A stretch of 42,507 nt of DNA, taken from positions 57,492-99,998 of the forward strand of contig DLOZ01000010.1 in NCBI GenBank assembly GCA_002479765.1, given 5' to 3'. A program made the translations under genes and the position numbers. The notes beneath the pieces are model-generated. The model was not told the origin of the DNA and searched no databases. It worked only from the letters and a program-made list of their open reading frames with translations. The DNA is from Sphingomonadales bacterium UBA7471 (GTDB taxonomy: Bacteria; Pseudomonadota; Alphaproteobacteria; Sphingomonadales; Sphingomonadaceae). Within the stretch, counting starts at the first letter, position 1. Every line of letters begins with the position of its first letter. Positions 9,324 through 16,425 of the stretch are shown here, piece after piece.

Positions 9324-9337
9324 TGCAATCGTTTGTA
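9324..9337 (-). promoter_or_regulatory. LacI-type operator upstream of the sugar transporter
   Basis: TGCAATCGTTTGTA reads TACAAACGATTGCA on the minus strand, matching the other LacI-type sites with one to two changes. It places the transporter and LacI genes in the same regulon, so the repressor probably controls its own synthesis. Confidence 0.72.
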
Positions 9338-9433
9338 TTACTTTTGCGTGGCTGCGGATTTCCCAATTTTCAGTTGGGCACAAACACAATGCTTCTGGGC
9401 GTGAATAAATGGATAGCTGTCGATTGGCGTGGA

Positions 9434-9486
9434 AAATGTTCGGATCGTTTTCGGATTTTTCAGAAGCTTTATAAATATTTGATTTA
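9434..9486 (+). repeat. Imperfect repeat, copy 1
   Basis: Starts AAATGTTCGGATCGTTTTCG and ends GATTTA. It matches 14323-14376 with two mismatches in the first 28 bases, looser similarity after that, and almost the same length. An internal TTCGGAT is itself doubled 11 bp apart. Both copies are intergenic and they flank the TBDR/APC permease module. Nature unknown: regulator site or mobile-element edge. Confidence 0.5.
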
Positions 9487-9500
9487 TGTTGAAAATTTCA

Positions 9501-9557
9501 TAGAGCCGAATCTTGCTAAGGTTGGGGTCGAGGGTTCGAATCCCTTCGCCCGCTCCA
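9501..9557 (+). pseudogene. tRNA-Gly remnant (3' portion, anticodon position reads GCT)
   Basis: From TAGAGC (end of the D-arm) through the anticodon arm, T-arm, acceptor 3' strand and CCA, this follows a glycine tRNA. The 5' acceptor and most of the D-arm are missing, so it cannot be functional. The anticodon position reads GCT where a glycine tRNA would have GCC, and the anticodon stem is weakened. Its 3' part is identical to window bases 1-22. Best read as the distal attachment site of an island inserted at tRNA-Gly. Confidence 0.65.
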
Positions 9558-9568
9558 ATATTTCAATG
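9536..9568 (+). repeat. Direct repeat, putative att site (distal copy)
   Basis: Identical to bases 1-33. The segment between the two copies is 9.5 kb and contains exactly the sucrose locus. Confidence 0.65.
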
Positions 9569-9732
9569 CTTTAGGCGATAGAGCCTTTGCTGCTGCAGGT
9601 GACACTAAGTCTAATTAGAACAGTCATCCACAAATTTTGGAAATGCATCACTTTAGTGAATCCTAAAGGGGATGTGGCCGGGTTAAATGACGACCATTCC
9701 CAAGCTCCACAGCTATGCTGAGCGTAAAAACG

Positions 9733-9748
9733 GATGAGCGAGCTCATC
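9733..9748. promoter_or_regulatory. Operator-like palindrome upstream of TBDR
   Basis: GATGAGC-GA-GCTCATC is a perfect 7-bp inverted repeat around two bases, 166 bp before the receptor start codon. No regulator gene is adjacent, so the binding protein is unknown; it could instead be a small hairpin. Confidence 0.3.
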
Positions 9749-9914
9749 TGTACTGTGAGCCTGCTCCGACAGGCAGGGTTGAAAAATGTCGCAGGTCAAA
9801 GCTCTCGGCTTGCACTCACTAACATTATGCTTATCATACTTAATTAAGGAGAAAATTCGCGCTGTCAGGCGAAAGATAACCGCAGCGTGTAGCTTACAAC
9901 GGGGGAGATTTTTG

Positions 9915-12356
9915 ATGAACGATTCATTTCGCGCGGCGCAGCTTGGGCGGTTCTTGCTTGCCGGTTCGGCTCTATCGGTTGCGTTGGCAACGGCGCAGGT
10001 GTCTGCTGCGCAGACAATGTCTGCGCCAATCGCCGAGGATGCTGATGGCACCGAAATTATTGTTACGGCGCAAAAGCGTGAACAGAAGTTGCAAGACATA
10101 GGCATCGCAATTTCGGTTTTGAGCAAGGACGACCTTGATAACCGTAATATCACAAACGCTACTGACGTTGTTTCGGCGATCCCGAACCTGAAATATAATG
10201 CGTATTCCTCATCGCAGGTTGTCTTCAATATGCGCGGTGTGTCGCAGAACGACTATGGGGACCAGCAAGAGCCGCCAGTTGCCGTCTATCAGGATGATTC
10301 CTACGCCAGTTCGATCACAACGGCGAGTTTCCCGATCTTCGATCTGGCACGGGTGGAAGCTTTGCGCGGTCCACAGGGGACGCTTTTCGGGCGGAACGCC
10401 ACCGGCGGCGCTGTGCAATTTATTTCCAGCCAACCGACTGACGTCTTGGATGGCTATGTCCGCTTAACTTATGGTCGTTACAACCAGACGCAGGTTGAAG
10501 GGGCCATGTCGGGACCATTGAGCGATGTTTTGAGCGCTCGCGTTTCCGGCATTTTTGATCGTGATGATGGGTATATGCAGAACATCACTCCGGGAGAGAA
10601 GGACCGGGGTGCGAACAACCACTGGGCTTTGCGGGGAATCTTCGACTATCATCCCAGCTCTGCATTTAAGGCGAAGCTGACGCTGCGTTATTCGCAGGCG
10701 GACAAGGAACGTCAGGCCGGGGTGTATAATTATGGCCCTGCCTGCCCCAATGCACAGTTTCAGGGCGAGTTCCTCGCGCCGACCGCGACATGTTCTTATT
10801 GGGGTGTGACCGGGACGGCGGGCAATGGCTATTTCAATCCGGAAATCGCAGCGTCGCAGGGCGGCAGCCCATGGAAGACGGCTGGTACGGGCGATGCTTA
10901 TGTCGACCGAAATCTGTTTGGCAGCACGCTTCGGATTGATGCTGAAGTCGGCGGCTTTGATGTGACCTCAATTTCCGATTATCAGCACGTCGATAAATTC
11001 TACATCGAAAGCGGCAATGGTCCGCCCGAAATCCCATATGTTGAAAATGTCACGCCGGCAGCAACTGCGCCATGCCCAGCGCCAAATACGGCGCTGACAT
11101 GTTACGGATCAGGCACTGTGTTCTTCCAAGATGCGAACGTGAACCAATATTCGCAGGAATTGAGGCTTTCCAAAACATCGGATCGCAATTTCCTAACTGT
11201 CGGCGCCTTTGGTATGATTATCGATGGGAAGTACAAGGCGAAGTACGCAACGCCGTTCGCTGGCTATGATCCCAGTGTGAATTTCACGCAGAAGACGACG
11301 TCTTACGCCATCTTTGCCCAGAATGAATATGAAGTTAGTGATCAGGTTAAGCTGATTGGTGGTTTGCGCTATTGGCATGATCACAAGGTCGGGGATTACG
11401 CTGCGGTTCACACGTTGCCGCTCTACGCGCTTTCGCTTCGCTTTGGACCAAATGGCATATCCTACACCGACCTAACGGGAACCAACACGCCCGGGACATG
11501 GACTTATGGTGCCGGCACATCTGGCGTGACCATTACGCCAGATGCCGCCTCGCCTACTTTCAGCGGTGTCACAGCGCGTGCAGAGGTTGACTATAAGCCT
11601 AGCGACAATGTTTTGGTTTACGCTAGCTATAACCGCGGCTCAAAATCGGGCGGATTCACTTTTTCGACCGGAACACCGTTCCCATCACAGCTGGTCGATA
11701 CGCTGAACAATCTGGCTTATCAGCCTGAGACGTTGAACGATTATGAAGTTGGTCTGAAAACCACGCTGGCGCGAGGGACGACGTTCAATGTCGCCGCTTT
11801 CTATTATGACTATAAAAACTATCAGGCCTTTGTGCAGGTCGGGTTTACCCAGGTTGTCCGCAACCTTCCCGCCACCGTCAAAGGCATTGAAGCGGACTTC
11901 ACCACGCGGCCTGCCCCGGGGTTAACCCTTCAACTCGCCGGTGCCTTGCAAGACAGCGAAGTTAAGAATGTACTGCTGCCGGATGGCGTTACGGTTGTGA
12001 CGCATGAACTTCCGCAAGCGCCAAAGCTCTCTGGCAGTGCCATGGCACGTTATGAATTTGCGCTGGCAGGTGGTACGGCCTCGGTTCAGGCCGATGCCAT
12101 CTTCCAGAGCAAGATGTGCTTCACGGTCATGTGCGCGCCCGTGGAACGCGAAGGCGGTTATGGCGTTGCCAACGGCCGCCTTGGCTTCACTACAGCCGAT
12201 GAGAAGGTCGACGTGGCTGTGTTCGTGAACAACCTCTTTAACCGCGCCTATCGCGTCTATGCTTTCGATGGTTCGCTCTATTGGGGCGATACGTTGGGCG
12301 TATATGCCAAGCCACGCACTTGGGGGCTCACGGTTCGCTATAACTTCGGCAATTGA
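9915..12356 (+). CDS. TonB-dependent receptor, substrate unknown
   Basis: 813-residue outer-membrane receptor. A signal peptide (about 1-31, ending VSAAQ) precedes a TonB-box-like TEIIVTAQKR, a plug with ARVEALRGPQGTLFGRNATG, and a barrel with the family block YNRGSKSGGF, ending in YNFGN. ATG 9915 is chosen because GGGGGAG lies 7 bases upstream; longer in-frame readings upstream lack both a ribosome site and a signal peptide. The next gene is an amino-acid-type permease, which hints at an amino acid, amine or peptide ligand rather than sugar (inference). It lies just outside the tRNA-Gly repeat, so it belongs to the next module. Confidence 0.87.
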   Translation: MNDSFRAAQLGRFLLAGSALSVALATAQVSAAQTMSAPIAEDADGTEIIVTAQKREQKLQDIGIAISVLSKDDLDNRNITNATDVVSAIPNLKYNAYSSSQVVFNMRGVSQNDYGDQQEPPVAVYQDDSYASSITTASFPIFDLARVEALRGPQGTLFGRNATGGAVQFISSQPTDVLDGYVRLTYGRYNQTQVEGAMSGPLSDVLSARVSGIFDRDDGYMQNITPGEKDRGANNHWALRGIFDYHPSSAFKAKLTLRYSQADKERQAGVYNYGPACPNAQFQGEFLAPTATCSYWGVTGTAGNGYFNPEIAASQGGSPWKTAGTGDAYVDRNLFGSTLRIDAEVGGFDVTSISDYQHVDKFYIESGNGPPEIPYVENVTPAATAPCPAPNTALTCYGSGTVFFQDANVNQYSQELRLSKTSDRNFLTVGAFGMIIDGKYKAKYATPFAGYDPSVNFTQKTTSYAIFAQNEYEVSDQVKLIGGLRYWHDHKVGDYAAVHTLPLYALSLRFGPNGISYTDLTGTNTPGTWTYGAGTSGVTITPDAASPTFSGVTARAEVDYKPSDNVLVYASYNRGSKSGGFTFSTGTPFPSQLVDTLNNLAYQPETLNDYEVGLKTTLARGTTFNVAAFYYDYKNYQAFVQVGFTQVVRNLPATVKGIEADFTTRPAPGLTLQLAGALQDSEVKNVLLPDGVTVVTHELPQAPKLSGSAMARYEFALAGGTASVQADAIFQSKMCFTVMCAPVEREGGYGVANGRLGFTTADEKVDVAVFVNNLFNRAYRVYAFDGSLYWGDTLGVYAKPRTWGLTVRYNFGN

Positions 12357-12379
12357 CGCGCTGAGCGCAGGAAAAATTT

Positions 12380-12414
12380 GGGCCAACCCCTGATCTATTT
12401 TCAGCGGTTGGTCC
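12380..12414 (+). other. Hairpin between TBDR and permease genes
   Basis: A 9-bp stem (one G-T pair) joins GGGCCAACC and GGTTGGTCC, with an inner CTGA/TCAG pairing. No T-run follows, so it is more likely an RNA-processing, stability or attenuation element than a full terminator. A similar hairpin follows the TBDR gene at 18899-18930. Confidence 0.45.
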
Positions 12415-12438
12415 TGCATTCTCGGGGGGTGAAGACCG

Positions 12439-14058
12439 GTGGCGAGCACGGCGGCGGTAGGGAACATACGACAGGCGGGAAGCCCAATGCAGTTGCAACG
12501 CCAACTTGATTGGAAGGATGCTTTCTGGGCGTCGAGCGGGGTGCCCGCCGGCGTTCTCCTGACCATGGGCGGCATCGCCACAATGATCGGCCAGCCCAGT
12601 TGGGTGATCTGGATCGCCTCCATCCTGATGGGATTTATGCAGTGCTTCGTCTATGCGGAAATTGCCGGGCTTTATCCAAATAAGTCTGGCGGGGCATCGG
12701 TCTACGGCGCTGCAGGATGGCTTCCTTATGGCAAGTTCATTGCGCCGATTTCCGTGTGGTGCAATTGGCTTGCATGGTCGCCTGTGTTGGCTCTCGGGAC
12801 AAGTCTTGGCGCAGGCTATGTCATGGCCAGCCTATTTCCTGCCGACGCTGCAATTCGCCAATGGCAGCTTGACCTTCTCCCGCTCGATTTTGTTCGGGAG
12901 GGACTACATCTTCGGATCAATCTCGTTTCCATCATTGCGACAGGGTTCTTGCTGCTGACTTTTGCACTGCAGCATCATGGTGCGGCACGCGCGGCGCATT
13001 TTCAAAAAATCCTTGGTATCGCCTGTATGTTGCCGCTGTTGCTGGTCGGCATAATCCCCCTAATTACGGGAGATCTACCAACCGAGAACCTGTTCCCAAT
13101 CTTGCCGATGGTACGCGATGCTGCCGGGGATATTGGTTTTGGAACATGGAATGCGGCAGGGCTCACGCTTCTGGCAGGCGCTATGTTCGGGGCGGGCTGG
13201 TCAACCTATGGTTTTGAAACAGCGGTCTGCTACACGCGTGAATTCCGTGATCCGGCAAAGGACACCGCCCGTGCGATTTTTGCATCGGGCCTTTTGTGCA
13301 TGGCGATTTTCACGCTTGTGCCGCTCGTCTTTCAGGCATCGCTGGGGCTGGAGGGTATGCTTGATCCGACGATTTACGATGGATCGGGTGTTGCGAATGC
13401 GCTGGCCAAAATTTTGGGCGGAGGCGCTGTTGTCGGCAACCTACTGATCGTGATGCTGGTCCTTGCGCTTTTGTTGATTGTGATGACATCGATGATGGGC
13501 TCTTCACGCACCTTGTATCAGGCATCGGTGGATGGCTGGTTTCCACGTTACCTCTCCCGGGTCAATGCCCACGGTGCGCCGACCGCGGCGATGTGGACAG
13601 ACTTGGTATTTAACATCCTGCTCCTGCTTGCATCCGATTATTTTGCGGTGCTGATGATTTCAAACGTCTGCTATTTTGTCTTCAACTTCCTCAACCTTCA
13701 GTCTGGATGGATTCATCGAATTGACCGGAGTGATTGGAACCGGCCGTATCGCTGCCCGACTTGGTTGCTCGCGACAGGAGCTGTCCTTGGTTTTGTGAAT
13801 ATGGTTTGGATGGGCGCCGGCGCAAATGTGTGGGGCGATGGAACCCTGCGCAATGGCCTCTTGGCTGTTTTGCTGATCATTCCCGTTTTTGCATTCCGTC
13901 ATTATATTCAGGATAAAGGGCAATTTCCGACCTCAACAGGGGCCGACAATCTGGCTTTAGACGAGCCAGTTGTGCAACCGAAAGCCGGCTTCCTGCCTTA
14001 TCTTGCCCTGATCGCAGCTGCAGCGACCGTTGGGCTAGCCGCCTATCTCGCGGAGTGA
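12439..14058 (+). CDS. APC-superfamily amino acid permease
   Basis: 539-residue inner-membrane protein with about 12 hydrophobic segments. The APC signature is seen in segment 1 (WASSGVPAGVLLTMGGIA), YAEIAGLYPNKSGGASVYGA and GWSTYGFETAVCYTREFRDPAKDT. It would import an amino acid or amine by proton or sodium symport. The GTG start at 12439 has GGGGGG about 10 bases upstream; ATG 12487 (GGCGGGAAG before it) is a credible alternative and would start at QLQRQLDW. Only 82 bp separate it from the TBDR gene, so the two are probably one operon that moves one ligand across both membranes. Substrate cannot be told. Confidence 0.85.
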   Translation: MASTAAVGNIRQAGSPMQLQRQLDWKDAFWASSGVPAGVLLTMGGIATMIGQPSWVIWIASILMGFMQCFVYAEIAGLYPNKSGGASVYGAAGWLPYGKFIAPISVWCNWLAWSPVLALGTSLGAGYVMASLFPADAAIRQWQLDLLPLDFVREGLHLRINLVSIIATGFLLLTFALQHHGAARAAHFQKILGIACMLPLLLVGIIPLITGDLPTENLFPILPMVRDAAGDIGFGTWNAAGLTLLAGAMFGAGWSTYGFETAVCYTREFRDPAKDTARAIFASGLLCMAIFTLVPLVFQASLGLEGMLDPTIYDGSGVANALAKILGGGAVVGNLLIVMLVLALLLIVMTSMMGSSRTLYQASVDGWFPRYLSRVNAHGAPTAAMWTDLVFNILLLLASDYFAVLMISNVCYFVFNFLNLQSGWIHRIDRSDWNRPYRCPTWLLATGAVLGFVNMVWMGAGANVWGDGTLRNGLLAVLLIIPVFAFRHYIQDKGQFPTSTGADNLALDEPVVQPKAGFLPYLALIAAAATVGLAAYLAE

Positions 14059-14413
14059 GAAAGCTGTCGTTCCGTTGAAGCGTCTTGGGTCATCCATTTT
14101 TTATGCGCGCCCAACACATCTGCGCCGGCTCCTTTCTTGCCTGATTGAAGTCTTCTGCCAACAACGGCCAGAGATGTGCGCCGACCCGGTCGACGCAATG
14201 GCCTGAACCCGGTATCCACGCGCAGATTAGTGTGGCCAATTATGAACCAAAGACTGACATCGGCAATTGTTCTGCACAGCGACCGCTATTGATCACAACG
14301 CCTTCTGAACACATTGCACTATAAATGTTCGGATCGTGTTCGGATTTTCCAAGGGGGCAAATAACAATCTGATTTAGAACGGAATTTTTATGGAACTTAG
14401 TGCCTCAGAGAGT
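14059..14413. other. Non-coding gap with repeat copy 2
   Basis: 355 bases between a plus-strand permease and the 3' end of a minus-strand dioxygenase gene. No gene or clear terminator is supported. The right half carries the imperfect repeat at 14323-14376. Confidence 0.45.
14323..14376 (+). repeat. Imperfect repeat, copy 2
   Basis: Begins AAATGTTCGGATCGTGTTCG and ends GATTTA; partner of 9434-9486. Same orientation, 4.9 kb apart. No tRNA sequence follows this copy, unlike copy 1. Confidence 0.5.
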
Positions 14414-15130
14414 TCACCGCATTGGGTTGACGCCAGCAAGCATCATGCCCTGTCCCCTCGACAAATGCCGGTCCACAATTGGCTTATCCTCCGGATCGCG
14501 CATTTGAACGAGCAAAGTTGTGCGGGCTTCCTCAGATATATTGAGGCCGGAGCCGTGGATCAGCAGATAGTTGAAGAAAATGACATCACCGGCCTTTGCC
14601 GGGATCGGCGTTGCATCCTCAATCGCGTATCCGGGTAAATGCCGGTCTTCGCCAACCGGTTCTAATGGTCCCAACTGGTGCGATCCGGGCACGACACGCA
14701 GGCACCCTTTCTCCATAGGCGCATCATCAAAGTGCATGATCGCTGCCGTCATCGACGTGCCTGCATGCGGGAAATAATAATAATCCTGATGCATGGGAAA
14801 TGGGGAACCATTTTCGGGCGGCTTGATAAACATTTTGGTGTGATGAAGCTGCACATTTGGGCCAATGATTGCCTGCGCAACGCCGGTGAAGCGGGGGTCG
14901 GTTAGCAAGCGCGTAATCGCTGCAATTTCGAACTGGACGTCATGGCAATGGGTTATCTTTGTGCCAGAGTTGCGGACGCTGGCCCAAGTTGCGTCGGGGT
15001 TTCCCAACCTTTGTGCAAGGGCATGGATTTCGCCGCGAAACATGGCACATTCTTCAATGCTGAACATGCCTTCCACATGAATATAGCCATGTGTGGCATA
15101 AAAATCCCGCTGGTCCTGCGTCAAAGACAT
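14414..15130 (-). CDS. PhyH-family Fe(II)/2-oxoglutarate dioxygenase
   Basis: A 238-residue member of the phytanoyl-CoA dioxygenase family. The metal triad is His114-x-Asp116 (in MHQDYYYF) and His192 (in LIHGSG), with Arg203 placed to hold 2-oxoglutarate. Such enzymes hydroxylate small molecules, using O2 and 2-oxoglutarate and releasing CO2 and succinate. ATG 15130 is preferred for its GAGGG ribosome site; ATG 15140-15142 would overlap the upstream stop as ATGA. The gene directly follows the ROK repressor gene, so its job is probably tied to the same substrate, but the reaction is unknown. Nothing specific to phytanoyl-CoA is visible. Confidence 0.85.
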   Translation of the reverse strand: MSLTQDQRDFYATHGYIHVEGMFSIEECAMFRGEIHALAQRLGNPDATWASVRNSGTKITHCHDVQFEIAAITRLLTDPRFTGVAQAIIGPNVQLHHTKMFIKPPENGSPFPMHQDYYYFPHAGTSMTAAIMHFDDAPMEKGCLRVVPGSHQLGPLEPVGEDRHLPGYAIEDATPIPAKAGDVIFFNYLLIHGSGLNISEEARTTLLVQMRDPEDKPIVDRHLSRGQGMMLAGVNPMR

Positions 15131-15138
15131 TGTGGCCC

Positions 15139-16281
15139 TCATAACATCGTGGAAAAGAATTGCTGCTCAAGCGGCATCATCGCTGCGCCAATAGCGCAAG
15201 CGTCAACCTGCGTTTCTGAAATCATGATTTTGGGAAGCGGACGCGGTTCTGACCGCCTTGCGTCATCATATAATTCGATGGCCGGAATGATCTTCTGCGC
15301 CAAAGCATTTGGTAAACGACCGCCGAGAACGATCGCTTCGGGATCCAATAAAGCGGCGATAGACGAGGCGATGAGCGAAAGCGGGTCACGGGCGCGCTCG
15401 ATCCATTCATCCACGCCGGGCCAGTCGACATTGAATTCGGAGAGCATCGCGGAAATGCCACCGACTTCGACCCCATGCCGGCGCACCGATTGCAAGAGCG
15501 TTTCTAAATTGGGTTCTTGAAACATGTTGCGGGGCAGAACCAGTCCGATCTCACCGCCATTGCCATTCACACCCCGCGACAATTTATGGTTGGTTATGAC
15601 CCCGCCGCCAATACCCGCGGCAATGAAGACATAAACAAAATTTTGGAACACCCGTCCGGCGCCAAGAAAGCTTTCACCAATGGCGGCCGCGTTACCGTCA
15701 TTTTCAACCCAAGCCGGCATGCCGAGCGCTTGGCTGAACAAGCTATCAATTTGCACCATCGCCCAGTCATCGAGCGCACGTGGCGGGTTGTACCGTGACT
15801 TGCCATCCAGACAATAACCAGAAATACCAATGCCGACGCCAGCCACGCTGTCTTTGGAAATAGCATGCGTTGCGAGAAAGCGGCTTGTTACATCGCCCAG
15901 GCGTTCAAAAACGGCCTTCCGGTTCATCACCGGCATTTCCAAATAATCATAGGCAACGACGTTGCCGGAAAAATCCATCAGCAAGACCGACATAGCGTCT
16001 GTCATCAACGCCACACCCAGTGAATATGCATGATCCGGCGCGACTTCTATTTCCATCCGCGGCTGTCCGCGTCGTCCATTTGAACGTCGATCGCCAAGCC
16101 GAAGCGCGCCGCGCAAAACCAAGTCATTCACCAAGCGCGAAACCGTTTGCTGCGACAAGCCGGTTGCATGCACGATTTCCGGCTGGGTCGCGCCATGTTG
16201 CCGCAAAACATAGCCCAAGATGCGGGATTCGCTTTCGGAAGGAAGGTGAAAGGGATTTGGTCGAATTTTTGTGGTGGGCAT
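15139..16281 (-). CDS. ROK-family transcriptional repressor
   Basis: 380 residues. An N-terminal winged helix-turn-helix (about 15-75: ILGYVLRQHGATQPEIVHATGLSQQTVSRLV) is joined to a ROK sugar-binding domain (about 85-375: ENDGNAAAIGE, FIAAGIGGG, GGEIGL). The HxnCxHxxC zinc motif of ROK kinases is missing, as its cysteines are absent. NagC/XylR-type proteins of this build sense sugars and repress catabolic operons. It is divergent from the TBDR-led glycosylglycerate operon, with a nested palindrome in the 144-bp gap. It is the likely regulator, with free sugar or its phosphate as effector (inference). Confidence 0.88.
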   Translation of the reverse strand: MPTTKIRPNPFHLPSESESRILGYVLRQHGATQPEIVHATGLSQQTVSRLVNDLVLRGALRLGDRRSNGRRGQPRMEIEVAPDHAYSLGVALMTDAMSVLLMDFSGNVVAYDYLEMPVMNRKAVFERLGDVTSRFLATHAISKDSVAGVGIGISGYCLDGKSRYNPPRALDDWAMVQIDSLFSQALGMPAWVENDGNAAAIGESFLGAGRVFQNFVYVFIAAGIGGGVITNHKLSRGVNGNGGEIGLVLPRNMFQEPNLETLLQSVRRHGVEVGGISAMLSEFNVDWPGVDEWIERARDPLSLIASSIAALLDPEAIVLGGRLPNALAQKIIPAIELYDDARRSEPRPLPKIMISETQVDACAIGAAMMPLEQQFFSTML

Positions 16282-16318
16282 AAGCCGCAGAATGCCAAGA
16301 TTTTAGCGTAGGTGCAAC

Positions 16319-16353
16319 ATACAACTCTTAATAATACCTATTATGGGTTGTAT
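16319..16353. promoter_or_regulatory. Nested palindrome, putative ROK-repressor operator
   Basis: Outer arms ATACAAC (16319-16325) and GTTGTAT (16347-16353) are perfect complements. Inside them ATAATA-CC-TATTAT (16331-16344) is a second perfect palindrome. It lies in the divergent gap, 38 bp from the repressor start and 72 bp from the TBDR start, so one site could control both directions. Confidence 0.6.
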
Positions 16354-16425
16354 TACCTTTGGAAATGATTACAGCGTGATTCGAAATTGGGATCAAAGCG
16401 AATCCCAAATCAGAGGAGAGGTTTC

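Larger units (their letters stand above)
9264..9914. other. Long intergenic region: operator, repeat, tRNA remnant, palindrome
   Basis: No gene is supported in these 650 bases. They hold the transporter promoter and operator (9324-9337), copy 1 of an imperfect 53-bp repeat (9434-9486), a degraded tRNA-Gly (9501-9557) marking an island edge, and upstream sequence of the next TBDR gene with a 16-bp palindrome (9733-9748). Confidence 0.6.

Noticed and set aside
9323..9574. Open frame of 83 codons through the att region.
   Set aside because: Its end is a translation of tRNA sequence and its start overlaps the LacI operator. No ribosome site or family likeness.
14090..14240. Minus-strand open stretch of about 49 codons between the permease and PhyH genes.
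   Set aside because: No ATG start, no ribosome site, no recognisable motif. Too short to call a gene remnant.
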